The position numbers were made by a program, and so were the translations under genes. Under the pieces are notes generated by a model, which saw only the letters and a program-made list of their open reading frames with translations, had not been told where the DNA came from and searched no databases. From assembly GCF_035594125.1 (NCBI RefSeq), contig NW_026973748.1, positions 359,728 to 423,727 on the forward strand: a stretch of 64,000 nt of DNA. The letters run 5' to 3'. The DNA comes from Scylla paramamosain (lineage: Eukaryota; Arthropoda; Malacostraca; Decapoda; Portunidae). Of this stretch, positions 35,601 through 48,530 are shown piece by piece. How positions within the stretch are numbered: position 1 is the stretch's first letter; each line of letters begins with the position of its first letter.

Positions 35601-37610
35601 CAGCTTTTTTTTTCGGACTGTTATGTACCAAACCTTAAAGTGCATGAGGAAATTAAACGACATTACCAGAAATATGTGTTTTGAGTTTTTTTTTTTAGCA
35701 TGTTAGGCACCAAAACGATAAATAATAAGGAACTCACTCTATATGGGAATCCAAAAAAAAGTTGCTGAAAACGTGTCTTCTCAGTGTTTTACGTAGAAAA
35801 ACGCTAAAACGGATGCAAAGCAACCAATATCAAGAAATAGAAAAACGTTACTAAAAAGGTATATTTTGAGTGTTTTTGAGCATGTTACCTACAAAAAACG
35901 CGAAAATTGATGCAAAGCAGTATATATTGGAAAACAAAAGGACATTGCAATAAAAGTGTATAATGAGTGTTTTATAGTTCAAAAGAACCACAAGGCAAAA
36001 AACGCAAAATCTCTTGTATATGGAGAGGTTTCCTAGATACAAAAAATGCTAAAACTCATGTATAACACTCCTAATTGAGAAACAGAACAGCCTTAATAAA
36101 TGCGTGTGTTTTCAGTGTTTTTCACATTATTAGTTAGCAAAACTACAAATTGCATGCGAAAATAGATTTTTGTTAAAAAAAATAAACTTTACCAGAAAAG
36201 TGTCTTTTGAGTATTTTTGAGCGTGATAGAAAATAAAGTACTAAAAAGGAGGGCAATCACATTACATTGGAGGAAAACGAATTTTTACCAAGAACTTGCA
36301 TTTATGTGTTTTTGAGCTCCTTATATACCAAAACACTAAAACGCATGCAAAACACTCTTTATGGTGAAACAGAATAACATTACCAAAAACATGTATTTTG
36401 AGTGTTTTTGATCATGTTACCAATAAAAACGCTTAAATAAATGCAAAGAACACTATTTTTGGGAAACGAAAGGAGATTACGAGAAACGAGTATTATGAGT
36501 GTTTTTAAGTTCATTAATTACCAAAAAGCTAAAAGCCACAAATAACTCTCTTTATTGAGAAACAATAAATAAGTAAATAATAAAAAATACAGTATTTTTT
36601 TCTTTCTTATTCATCTTCACAGGTACCGAAATGCCAAAATTCGGGCAAATTTCAGGAAATTATGTGAAATAAGAACATTATCAAAAAAGTTAAATTTAGC
36701 TTTTTTTTCGAATTTTTAAGTACCAAACCCCTAAAGTGCATGCAAAGCCACCTATATGGGGAAATTAAACGTATTTGCCAGAAAACGGTCATATGAGTAT
36801 TTTTCAGCATGTTAGGAACCAACACGATAAATAACATGGAAGTCAATCTATATGGGAATCCAAAAGAAAAATAACTAAAAACGTGTCTTTTCGGTGTTTT
36901 ACGTAGAAAAACGCTAAAACGGATGTAAACCAACCAATATGAAGAAATAAAATAACATTACCAAAAAGGTATATATTTTAAGTGCTTTTGAAATTGTTAC
37001 CTACAAAAAACGCGAAAATGGATGGAAAGCACTCTATATTGGGAAGCAAAAGGACATTACGAAAAACGTGTATAATGAGTGTTTTATAGTTTCACAAGAA
37101 CTACAAGGTAAAAAACGCAAAAACTCGTGTATATTGAGAAGTTTCTTACATTCCAAAATGCTGAAACTCTGGAACAACACTCTTAATTAGGATCTCACTC
37201 TATATGGGAATCCAAAACAAAGTTACTAAAAACGTGTCTTCTCAGTGTTTTATGTAGAAAAACGTTAAAACGGATGCAAACTAACCAATATCAGGAAATA
37301 GAATAACGTTACCAAAAATGTATATTTTGAGTGTTTTTGAGCTTTTTACCTACAAAAGCGCGAAAATTGATGCAAAGTACTCTATATTGGGAAACAAAAG
37401 GACATTGCAAGAAAAGTGTATAATGAGTGTTTTATAGTTCAAAAGAACCACAAAGCAAACAACGCAAAAAATCGTGTATATGGAGAGATTTCTTAGATAA
37501 CAAAATGCTGAAACTCATGAATAATACTCTTCAATAAGAAACAGAATAACTTTACTAAATGCATGTATTTTGAGTGCTTTTCAGATTCTTAGTTACCAAA
37601 AACCTCAAAA

Positions 37611-37620
37611 TCAATCAAAA
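37611..37620. other. Strand-switch junction of the array
   Basis: Left of this point monomers read forward (A, ending CATTCTTAG-like then TTACCAAAAACC). Right of it they read reverse (reversed D, CAAAATACATATTTTTGG). The join contains TCAATCAAAATCAAAAT, short direct TCAAAAT repeats suggesting microhomology. The unit on the left has the CAAACAACGC marker near 37455. In 11904/13014 and 52722/51621 that unit is followed by the AATGCAAAAACTAGTG-type unit. Here that next unit is present (38249) but inverted. Confidence 0.85.
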
Positions 37621-40267
37621 TCAAAATACATATTTTTGGTAATGTTACTCTGTTTCTCCATAATGGGTGTTTTACATGCGTTTTTGCGTTTTGGTATGTA
37701 AGGAGTTAGAAAAGAAAAACACTTAAAGGCAAGTTCTTCGTAAAGATTGGTTTTATACCCAATTTTTATATATAAGTTATTTGATTTTTCTGCTTTTTAG
37801 TGCTTTGTTACATATCATGATCAAAAACACTTAAAAGACATTTTTCTGGTAATGTCATTTAAGCGTTTTTATTGGAAATATGATAAAAAACACTCAAAAT
37901 ACATGTTTTTGGTAATGTTATTATGTTTCACCATAAAGTGTATTTCGCATGCGTTTTAGTGTTTTTGTATATAAGGAGCTCAAAAAAAAATTAAAGGCAA
38001 GTTCTTATTAAAAATTGGTTTTATTTCAATGCAATGTGATTGCCCAGCTTTTCAGTGCTTCTTTGCCTAACACGCTCAAAAACACTCAAAAGACATTTTT
38101 CTGGTAATGTCATTTTTTTCCCACATAAAGCTGATTTCGCATGCAATTTGGGGTTTTGGTAACTAAGAATGTGAAAAGCACTCAAAATACACACATTTAG
38201 TAAGATTGTTCTGTTTCTCAATTAAGAGAGTTGTTCATGAGTTTCAGCATTTTGGTATCTAAGAAACTTCTTCATATACACTAATTTTTGCATTTTTTGT
38301 CTTATGGTTCTTTTGAACTATAAAACACTCATTATATACTTTTCATGCAATGTCCTTTTCTTTCCCATTATAGAGTCCTTTGCATCAATTTTCGTGTTTT
38401 TTATAGGTAACAAGTTCAAAAACACTCAAAATATACCTTTTTGGTAATGTTTTAATCTATTTCTTTATATTGGTTTTGTTTGCATCCGTGTTAGCGTTTT
38501 TTCTACGTAAAACACTGAGAAGACACGTTTTCAGTAATTTTGTTTTGAATTCCCATATAAAGTGAGTGCCTAACATGCTGAACAACACTCAAAAGAGAGA
38601 TTTCTGATAAGGTCGTTTAATTTCCTCATATAGGAGGCTTTGCATGCACTTTAGGGTTTGGTATATAAAAAAGCTAAAATTAACTTTTTTGGTAATATTC
38701 CTTTATCACATAATTGCCCAGAATTTTGGCATCTCGGTACCTATGAAGATGAATAACAAAAAAAAATCCTATTTATTTTATTTCTTTATTTTTTATTTTC
38801 TAAATAAAGAGTGTTATTTGTGAGTTTTAGCTTTTTGGTACTTAAGGAACTAATAAAAACACTCATAATACACGTTTCTCGTAATGTCCTTTTGTTTCCC
38901 AAACATAATGTTCTTTGCATGTACTTAATCTTTTTATAGATAACATGATCAAAAACACTCAAAATACATGTTTTTGGTAATGTTATTCTGTTTCTCCATA
39001 AAGTTTGTTTTTCATGCGTTTTAGCGGTTTGGTATATAAGGGGTTAAAAAACACTTAAAGGCAAATTCAAAGGCAAAACTGGTTTTATTCTCATGTAATG
39101 TGATCGTTCTGCTTCTTAGTGCTTTGTTGCATATCACGCTCAAAAACACTCAAAAGGCACCTTTCTGGTAATGTATTTTTTTCCCAAATGAAGCTAGTTT
39201 CGTATGTATTTTGGCATTTTTGTAACTAAAAATGTGAAAAACACTTAAAATACACAATTTGGTAAGGTAGTTCTGTTTATCGATTAAAAGTGTTATTCAT
39301 GCATTTCATCATTTTGGTATGTAAAAATTTCTCTATATACACGAGTTTTTGCGTTTATTGCCTTGTGGTTCTTTTAAAACTATAAAACATTCATTATACA
39401 CGTTTCTCGTAATGTCCTTTTGTTTCCTAATATAGAGTGCTTTACATCCATTTTTGCATTTTTTGTAGGTAATAAGCTCAAAAACACTCAAAAAATATCT
39501 TTTTGGTAATGTTATTCTATTTCTTCATATAGGATGGTTTGTATCCGCTTTAGCGTTTTTCTACGTAAAACAGTGAAAAGACACGTTTTCAGTAATTTTG
39601 TTTTGGATTCACATATTGACTGGTTTTCATATTATTTATCGTATTGGTGCCTAACATGCTGAAAAATATTGAAAAGACAGGTTTCTGGTAAAGTCGTTTA
39701 ACTTCCCTATATAGGTGGCTTTGCATGCACTTTAGGTTTTGGTACATAACAATGAGAAAAAAAAAAGCTATAACTAACTTTCATGATAATGTTCTTTTTT
39801 TCACATAAATTCCCTGAATTTTGGCAGAATTTTGGCAATTCGGTACCTATAAAGATGAAAAACAAAAAAAAAAATTCCATTTTTTTATTTTTTTTATTTA
39901 TTTATTTTTTTTCTAAAGAGTGTTATTTGTCTGTTTTAGCTTTTTTGGTACTGAAGGAACTTAAAAATCACTCATAATACACGTTTCTCGTAATGTTCTT
40001 TCGTTTCCCAAACATAAGGTTCTTTGCATTTATTAAAGCGTTTTTTTTAGATAACATGATCAAAAACACTCAAGATACATGTATTTGGTAATGTTATTCT
40101 GTTTCTCCATGAAATGTATTTTGCATGCGTTTTAGCGTTTTGTTATGTAAGGAGCTCAAAAACATTTAAAGCCCAGTTCTTGGTAAAATTTGGTTTTATT
40201 TCCATGTAATGTGATTGCCCTGGCTTTTAGTGCTTTATTGCGTAACACGCTCAAAAACACTGAAAAG
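37621..40267 (-). repeat. 96-bp-monomer satellite array, reverse block 1
   Basis: All monomers are in reverse (CAAAAACACTCAAAATACATG). A ends, read as reverse complement, lie at about 38249 and 39311. The first 300 bp match 51.03-51.30 kb closely, including the rare junction CATTTAAGCGTTTTTATTGG. The block ends in reversed B where the forward block Q copy 2 begins. Confidence 0.92.
37851..37882 (-). repeat. X junction: monomer B fused to E/D (copy 1)
   Basis: Reversed B (GGTAATGTCATT) runs directly into TAAGCGTTTTTATTGG of the D/E boundary. The identical junction occurs at 51231-51262, and in forward orientation at 50352-50386, so these three segments share one ancestor. Confidence 0.82.
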
Positions 40268-40577
40268 ACATGCAAAGCCTCCCATATGAGGAAATTAAAG
40301 ACGTTACCAGAAATCTGTCTTTTGGGTGTTTTTCAGCATGTTAGGCACCAAAACGATAAATAATAAGGAACTCACTCTATGTGGGAATCCAAAAGAAAAT
40401 TACTGAAAACGTGTCTTCTCAGTGTTTTACGTAGAAAACATTGCGAGAAAAATGTATAATGAATGTTTTATAGTTCAAAAAATCCAAAAGGCAAAAAACG
40501 CAAAAACTCGTGTAAATGCTGAAACTCATGAATAACACTCTTAATTGAGAAACAGAGCAACCTTACTAAATGCGTGT
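40268..40577 (+). repeat. Inverted satellite block Q, copy 2 (internally deleted)
   Basis: Forward monomers inside the reverse array, with the same edges as 7660-8119: reversed B (ACACTGAAAAGAC) joins forward G (ATGCAAAGCCTCC), and forward A (AAATGCGTGT) joins reversed C (CAAAAACACTAAAAGG). It is 310 bp against about 460 because H/I/J sequence is missing at GTAGAAAACATTGCGAG near 40435. Confidence 0.88.
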
Positions 40578-41183
40578 CAAAAACACTAAAAGGCAAGTGC
40601 TTCGTAAAAGTTGGTTTTATTCCCATGTAATGTGATTGCCCTGCGTTTTAGTGCTTTATTGCCTAACACGCTCAAAAACACCCAAAGACACTTTTCTGGT
40701 AATGTCATTTTTTTCCCACATAAAGCTAGTTTCGCATGGAATTTGGGGTTTTGGTAACTAAGAATGTAAAAAAACCACTCAAAATACACGCATTTAGTAA
40801 GGTTGTTCTGTTTCTTAATTAAGAGTGTTATTCATGAGTTTAAGTATTTTGGTATCTTAGAAACTTCTACATACAGTCGAGTTTTTGCGTTTTTTGCCTT
40901 GTCATTCTGGTAAACTATAAAACACTCATTATACACGTTTCTCATTATGTCCTTTTTTTTTCCTTATATAGAGTGCTTTGCATCCATTTTCGAGTTTCTT
41001 TTTATGTAACAAGCTCAAAAAAAAACAAAATATACTTTTTTGGTAATATTATTCTAATCCTTCATATTGGTTGGTTTCCCTCCGTTTTAGCGTTTTTCTA
41101 CGTAAATCTTTTAAAAGACACGTTTCCAGTAATTTTGTTTTGGATTTCCATATAGAGTGACTTTCATATTATTTAACGTTTTG

Positions 41184-41220
41184 GTTCCTAACATGCTTTT
41201 TGGTGCCTTTTGCTTCCCAA
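41184..41220 (-). repeat. T junction (copy 3, reverse)
   Basis: CATGCTTTTTGGTGCC then TTTTGCTTCCCAATATAG: reverse complement of the J-to-G/H fusion at 7041 and 23299. Confidence 0.85.
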
Positions 41221-44126
41221 TATAGAGTGCTTTCCATCCATTTTCGCGTTTTTTGTAGGTAACAATTTCAAAAACACTCAAAATATACCTTTTTGGTAAT
41301 GTTATTCTATTTCTTCATTTTGGTTAGTTTGCATCCGTTTTAGCGTTTGGTATATAAAAAACACCGAAAAGACACATTTTCAGTAATTTTGTTTTGGATT
41401 CCCATATAGATTGACTTCCTTGGGTTTTATCATGTTGGTTCCTAACATGCAGAAAAACACTCATAAGACAGTTATCTGGCAAACACGTTTAATTTCCCCA
41501 TATAGGTGGCTTTTCATGCACTTTAGGGGTTTGGTACATAACAGTCCGAAAAAAATGCAAAATTTAACTTTTTTGATAATGTTTTTTTTTTTATATAATT
41601 TCCTGAACTTTGCCCGAATTTTTGCACCTCGTTACCTGTGAAGATGAATAAGAATGAAAAAAAAATCGTATTTTTTTTATTTACTTTTTTTTCTCAATAA
41701 AGAGTGTAATTTATGGCTTTTAGCTTTTTCGTACTTAGTTAACTTAAAAACAATAATAATATACGTTTCTTGTAATGTCCTTTCATTTCTCAAAAATAAG
41801 GTTCTTTGCATATATTTAAGCGTTTTTATTGGTAACATGATCAAAACACTGAAAATACATGTTTTTGGTAATGTTATTCTGTTTCACAATAAAGAGTGTT
41901 TTATATGCGTTTTAGTGTTTTGGTATATAAGGAGCTAAAAAACACATAAATGCAAGTTCTTGGTAAAAATTCGTTTTCCTCCAATGTAATGTGATTGCCC
42001 TTCTTTTTAGTGCTTTATTTTCTATCACGCTCAAAAACACTCAAAAGACACTTTTCTGGTAAAGTTTTTTTTTCCCACATATCTATTTTCGCATGCAATT
42101 TGGGGTTTTGCTAAGAATGTGAAAAGCACTCAAAATACACGCATCTATTAAGGCTGTTCTGTTTCTAAATTAGGAATGTTATACATAAGTTTCAGCATTT
42201 TTGTATCTAGGAAACCTCTCCATATACACGAGATTTTGTGTTTTTTGCCTTGCGGTTCTTTTGAACTATAAAACACTCATTATACACTTTTCTTGCAATG
42301 TCCTTTTATTTCCCAATATAGAGTGCTCTGCATCAATTTTCGCATTTTTTGTAGGTAACATGCTCAAAAACACTCAAAATATATCTTTTTAGTAACGTTT
42401 TTCTATTTCTTGATATTGATTTTGGCGTTTTTTTACGTAAAACACTGAGAAGACACGTTTTCAGTAGCTTTTTTTTGGATTCCCATATAGACTGAGTTCC
42501 TTATTATTTATCGTTTTGGTGCCTAACATGCTAAAAAACACTCAAAAGACATAGTTCTGCTAAGGTCGTTTAATTTCCTCATATAGGAGTCTTTGCATGC
42601 ACTTTAAGGTTTGGTACATAACAGTCCGAAAAAAAAACTGGAAATTAACTTTTTTGATAATACTCTTTGATCATATGATTGCCCTGAATTTTTCCAGAAT
42701 TTTGGCATCTCGGTACCTATGAATATGAATAACAAAAAAAAAAAAATTCCTATTTTTTTTATGTTTTTATTTTTTATTTTCTAAAAAAAGAGTGTTATTG
42801 GTGGGTTTTAGCTTTTTGGTACTTAAGGAACTTAAAAAAAAACACTCATAATACACGTTTCTCGTAATATCCTTTTGTTTCCCAAACATAATGTTCTTTG
42901 CATGTAATTAACCGTTTTTATAGATAACAATATCAAAAACACTCAAAATACATGTTTTTGTTAATGTTGTTCTGGTTCTCCATAAAGTTTGTTTTTGTAT
43001 GCGTTTTAGCGGTTTGGTATATAAGGACATCAAAAACACTTAAAGGCAAGTTTTTGGTATAAATTGGTGTTATTCCAATGTAATATTATTAGAGTGCTTT
43101 GCATCAATTTTCGCGTTTTTTTGTAGGTAACATGCTCAAAAACACTCAAAATATACCTTTTTGGTAATGCTTTTCTATTTCTTGATATTGGTAGGTTTGC
43201 ATCCGTTTTAGCGTTTTTTGTACGTAAAAGAAAGAAAAAACACGTTTTCAGCAATTTTGTTTTGGATTCTCATATAGAGTGAGTTCCTTATTATTTATCG
43301 TTTTGGTGCCTAACATGCTGAAAAACACTCAAAAAACAGATTTCTGGTAAGGTCGTTTAATTTCGTCATATAGGAGTCTTTGCATGCACCTTAGGGTTTG
43401 GTACATAACAGTCCGAAAAAAAAGCTAAAATTTTCTTTTTTCATCATTTTTGTTTTAACATATAATAGTCCTGAATTTTCCCAGAATTTTGGCATCTCGG
43501 TACCTATGAAGATGAATAACAAAAAAAAAACCCTATTTTTTTATTTTCTTACTTTTTTTTCTAAATAAAGAGTGTTATTTGTGGGTTTTAGCTTTTTGGT
43601 ACTTAAGAAACTTAAAAACACTCATAATACACGTTTCTCGAAATGTCCTTTCGTTTCCTGCACATAACACTTACAATATACACATTTCTCGTAATGTCCT
43701 TTCGTTTCTTAAACATAAGGTTTTTTGCATATATTTTAAGCGTTTTTATAGATTACATGATAAAAAACACTCAAAATATATGTTTTTGGTAATTTTATTT
43801 TCTTTCTTCATAAAAAGTGTTTTGCATGCGTTTTAGCGTTTTCGTATGTAATTAGCTCAAAAACACTTAAAGGCAAGTTCTTGGTAAAAGTTGTTATTAT
43901 TCCCATGTAATGTGATTCCCCTGCTTTTCAGTGCTTTATTGCCTAACACACTGAAAAACACTCAAAAGACAATTTTCTGGTAATATCATTTTTTTTCCCA
44001 CATAAAGCTAGTTTTGCATGGAATTTGGGGTTTTGGTAACTAAGAATGTGAAAAAAACTCAAAACACAGGCATTTACTAAGGTTGTTCTATTTCTTAATT
44101 AAAAGTGTTATTCATGAGTTTCAGCA

Positions 44127-44213
44127 TTTTGGTATGTAAGAAACTTTTCTAATACACACATTTGGTAAGGTATTTCTGTTTCAAAATTAAAAGTGTTATT
44201 GATGAGTTTCAGG
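44127..44213 (-). repeat. 88-bp doublet of monomer A (type-P marker, copy 3)
   Basis: Reverse copy: CTTTTCTAATACACACATTT links a truncated A to the next, with the neighbouring A carrying CAAAACACAGGCATTTAC. Matches 4194-4281 and 16148-16235. Confidence 0.83.
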
Positions 44214-44999
44214 TTTTTGGTATGTAAGAAACTTCTTTATGTACACGAGTTTTTGAGTATTTTACCTTGTGGTTCTTGTCAAACTATAAAACACTCATAC
44301 ACGTTTCTCGTAATGTCCTCTTCTTTGCCAATATAAAGTGCTTTCCATCCATTTTTGCTTTTTTTGTAGGTAAGAAGCTCAAAAACACATCAAAATATAT
44401 CTTTTTGATAATGTTATTCTATTTCTCCATATTCGTTGGTTTGCATCCGATTTAGCATTTTTCTACGTAAAACACTGAAAAGACACGTTTTAAGTAATAT
44501 TGTTGAGATTGATGAAAAACACTCAAAAGACAGGTTTCTGGTAAAGTCGTGTAATTTCCCCATATAGGTGGATTTCTATGTACTTCAGAGTTTGTACATA
44601 ACTCCGGAAAAAAGCTAAAATTATTTTTTTATAATGATTTTTTTTTACAAAATTTCCATGAATTTTGCCATAATATTGGCATCTCGGTACCTATGAAGAT
44701 GAATAACAAATTTTTTTTTTCTCTCTATAAAAAGTTATTTGTGGGTTTTAGCTTTTTGGTACTTAAGGAGCTTAAAAACTCTAATAATACACGATTTTCG
44801 TAATGTCCTTTCATATTCCAAATGTTATAGGTAACATGATCAAAAACACTCAAAATACATGTTTCTGGTAATGTTATTCTGTTTCTCCATAAAGGGTGTT
44901 TTGCAAGCGTTTTAGCGTTTTGGTATGTAAGAAGCTCAAAAACACGTAAAGGCAGGTTCTTGGTAAAAGTTGGTTTTATTCCCATATAATGTTATTGCC

Positions 45000-46330
45000 C
45001 TCCTTTTTAGTCCTTTAGTGCCTATCACGCTCAAAAACAATCAAAAGATACTTTTTTGGTAATGTCATTTTTTTCCCACATAAAGCTAGTTTCGCATGCA
45101 ATTTTTAGTTTTGGTAACTAAGAATGTGAAAAGCACTCAAAATACATGCACTTGGTAAGGTTGTTCTGTATTCTTAATTAAGAGTGTTATTTCTGAGTTT
45201 CAGCATTTTGGTATCTAAGAAACTTCTCCATATACACCGAGTTTTGCGATTTTTGCCTTGTGGCTGTTGTGAAACTATAAAACACTCATTATACACGTTT
45301 CTCGTAATATCCTTTTGTAACCCAATATAGAGTGCTTTCCATCCATTTTCGCGGTTTTTGAAGGTAAGAAGCTCAAAAACACTCAAAATATACCTTTTTG
45401 GTAATGTTTTTCTATATCTCCGTATTCGTTGGTTTGCATCCGATTTAGCGTTTTTCTACGTAAAACACTGAAAAGACGCTTTTTTAGTAATTTTGTGGTG
45501 GATTCCCACATTTAGTGCCTTCCATATTATTTATCGTTTTGGTGCCTAACATGCTGAAAAAAACCACAAAAGACAGGTTTCTGGTAAGGTCGTTTAATTT
45601 CCCCATATAGGTGGCTTTGGATGCACTTTAGGGTTTGGTACATAACAGTCCGAAAAAAAGCTAAAATTAACTCTTTTTCATAATGTTCTTTTTTCACATA
45701 ATTTCCCTGAATTTTGGCAGAATTTTAGCATCTCGGTACCTATGAAGATTAATAAAAAAAAATCATATTTTTTTATTTATTTTTATTTTTTTTCTCTGTA
45801 AAGAGTGTTATTTGTGGGTTTTAGCTTTTTGGTACTTAAAGAACTTAAAAACACTCATAATACACGTTTCTCGAAATGCCCTTTCGTTTCCCAAACATAA
45901 GATTCTTTGCATGTATTTAAGCGTTTTTATAGGTAACATTATCAAAAACACTCAAAATACATGTTTTTGGAAATGTTATTCTGTTTCTAAATAAAGGCTG
46001 TTTTGCATGCGTTTTAGCGTTTTGGTATATAAGGAGCTCAAAAACACTTAGAAAAAACACTTGGTAAAAGTTGATTTTATTCCCATGTAATGTGATTGCC
46101 CTGCTTTTTAGTGCTTTATTGCCTATCATGCTAAAAAAAAAAAAAAACACTTAAAAGACATTTTTCTGGTAATGTCATTTTTTTTCCCACATAAAGCTAC
46201 TTTCACATAAAATTTAGGGTTTTGGTAACTAAGAATGTGAAAAACACTCAAAATACACGCATTTGGTAAGGATGTTCTGTTTCTCAATTAATAGTGTTAC
46301 TCAGGAGTTTCACCATTTTGGTATCTAATA
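45000..46330 (-). repeat. Two-unit direct duplication, copy 1
   Basis: Shares private variants with 47200-48530 at an offset of about 2.2 kb: GAGAATCTATAAA (near 46380 and 48573), the GCTAAAAAAAAAAAAA run (near 46130 and 48340), CTTTCACATAAAATTT (near 46200 and 48408), CTCGAAATGCCCTTT (near 45872 and 48088) and CTGTATTCT (near 45167 and 47366). The left inner arm has one such copy, so this is a later tandem duplication of two HORs, or that arm lost one. Confidence 0.65.
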
Positions 46331-47199
46331 AACTTCTCCATATATACGAGTTTTTGAGTTTTTTGCCTTGTGTTTCTTGAGAATCTATAAAAACTCATTA
46401 TACACGTTTCTTGTAATGTCCTTTTGTTAACCAATATAGAGAGCTTTCCATCCATTTTCGCGTTTTTTTTTTTTTTTTTGTAAAAAGCTCAAAAATACTC
46501 AAAATATACCTTTTTGGTAATGTTATTCTATTTTTTCATGTTGGCTGGTTTGCATTCGTTTTAGCATTTTTATACTTAAAACACGGAAAACACAGGTTTA
46601 ATAATTTATTTTGGATTCCCAAATAGAATGAATTCTATATTGTTAATTGTTTTGGTGACTAACATGCTGAAAAACACTAGAAACACAGGTTTCTCGTAAA
46701 GTCGTTTACTTTCCCCATATAGTTGGCTTTGCATGCACTTTAGGGTTTTGTGCATAACAGTCCGAAAAAAAGCTAAAATTAACTTTTTTGATAATGTTCT
46801 TTTTTCACAAAATTTCCCAGAATTTTGCCAAAATTTTGTGATCTCGGTACCTATGAAGAACAACAAAAAAAAATATCCTATTTATTTATTTACTTTTTTT
46901 CTTCTCTATAAAGAGGTTTTAGCTTTTTGTACTTATGGAACTTAAAAAGACTTATAATACACGTTTCTTTTAATGTCCTTTCGTTTCCAAGACATAGGTT
47001 TTTTTGCATTTATTAAAGCGTTATTAGAGGTAACATGATCAAAAACTCTCAAAATACATGTTTTTGGTAATGTTAATCTGTTTCTCCATAAAAGGTGTTT
47101 TGCATGCGTTTTAGCGTTTTGGTATATAAGGAGCTCAAAAACACTTAATGGCAAGTTCTTGGTAAAAGATGGTTTTATTCCTATGTAATGTGATTGCCC

Positions 47200-48530
47200 T
47201 CCTTTTTAGTGCTTTATTGCCTAACACGCTCAAAAACACTCAAAAGACACTTTTCTGGTAATGTCATTTTTTTACCACATAAAGCTAGTTTTGCATGCAA
47301 TTTGGGGTTTTGGTAACTAAGAATGTGAAAAACAGTTAAAATACACGCATATCGTAAGGTTGTTCTGTATTCTGAATTAAGAGTGTTATTCCTCAGTTTC
47401 AGCATTTTGGTATCTAAGAAACTTATCCATATACACGAGTTTTTGCGTTTTTTGCCTTGTGGTTCTTGTCAAACTATAAAACACTCATTATGCAAGTTGT
47501 TCGTAATATCCTTTTGTATCTCAATATAGAGTGCTTTCTATCCATTTTCACATTTTTTGTAGATAAGAAGCTCAAAAACACTGAAAATATACCTTTTTTG
47601 GTAATGTTATTCTATTTCTTCATATTCGTTGGTTTGCATCTGTTTTAGCGTTTTTCTACGTAAAACACCGGAAAGACACCTTTTCTGTAATTTTGTGATG
47701 TATTCCCATATTGAGTGACTTCCATATTATATATCGTTTTGGTGCCTAACATATTGAAAAACACTCAAAAGACAGGTTTCTCGTAAAGTCGTTTAATTTC
47801 CTCATATACGTGGCTTTGCATGCATTTTAGGATTTGGTACATAATAGTCCGAAAAAAAAAGCTAAAATTAATTTTTTTTCATATTTTTTTTTCACATAAT
47901 TTTCCTGAATTTTGCCAGAATTTTGGCATCTTGGTACCTATGAAGATGAATAACAAATAAAATAAATAAATTCCTATCTTTTTGTTTCATTTAATAATTA
48001 ATTTATTTTTTCTATAAACAGTGTTTTTTTATGGATTTTAGCTAAATGGTACTTAAAGAACTTAAAAACACTCATAATACATGTTTCTCGAAATGCCCTT
48101 TAATTTTCCAAACATAAGGTTCTTTGCATGTATTTAAGAGTTTTTATAGGTAACATGATCAAAAACACTCAAAATACATGTTTTTGGTAATGTTATTCTC
48201 TTTCTCCATAAAAAGTGTTTTGCATTCGTTTTAGCGTTTTGGAATATAAGGAGCTCAAAAACACTTAAAGGTAAGTTGTTAGTAAAAGTTAGTTTTATTC
48301 CCATGTAATGTGATTGCCCTGCTTTTTAGTGTTTTATTGCCTATCATGCTAAAAAAAAAAAAAACACTTAAAAGACACTTTTCTGGTAATAAAGTTACTT
48401 TCACATAAAATTTGGGGTTTTGGTAACTAAGAATGTGAAAAACACTCAAAATATACACACTTGGTAAGATTGTTCTGTTTCTCAATTTAGTGTTATTCAG
48501 GAGTTTCAGTATTTTGGTATCTAAGAAACT
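47200..48530 (-). repeat. Two-unit direct duplication, copy 2
   Basis: Partner of 45000-46330. Its GCTAAATGG variant near 48042 is shared with 32327 in the left inner arm, so this copy is the closer relative of that arm. Confidence 0.63.

Larger units (their letters stand above)
30460..37190 (+). repeat. Inner inverted repeat, left arm
   Basis: Pairs in reverse with about 41.7-50.3 kb. Shared private variants: CTTGCCGTTAAATATTTTTG near 30535 against AATATTTAACGGCAAG near 50246; TTACTAGAA near 31518 against TTCTAGTAAC near 49274; CATTTAGCTAAAACT near 32327 against GCTAAATGG near 48042; CGCAAAAAACTCGGTG near 32900 against CACCGAGTTTTGCG near 45238; TAAATGCCTGTGTTTTG near 33920 and 44065; type-R A starts at 36047 and 42197. 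The right arm is about 2 kb longer through extra units. Confidence 0.75.
29421..37610 (+). repeat. 96-bp-monomer satellite array, forward block 3
   Basis: The array resumes after the LINE with an unusual 147-bp stretch (29421-29567) made of A-like and E-like pieces. A starts follow at about 29568, 30295, 31431, 31855, 32947, 33860, 34956, 36047, 37159 and 37506. Short units: 29568 (D jumps to G near 29940), 31431 (D jumps to J/K near 31785, 424 bp) and 37159 (A jumps to H near 37194). The 36047 copy belongs to type R (GAGAGGTTTCC, TGTATAACACTCC) and 37159 to type S (AAACTCTGGAACAACAC). No host gene. Confidence 0.93.
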
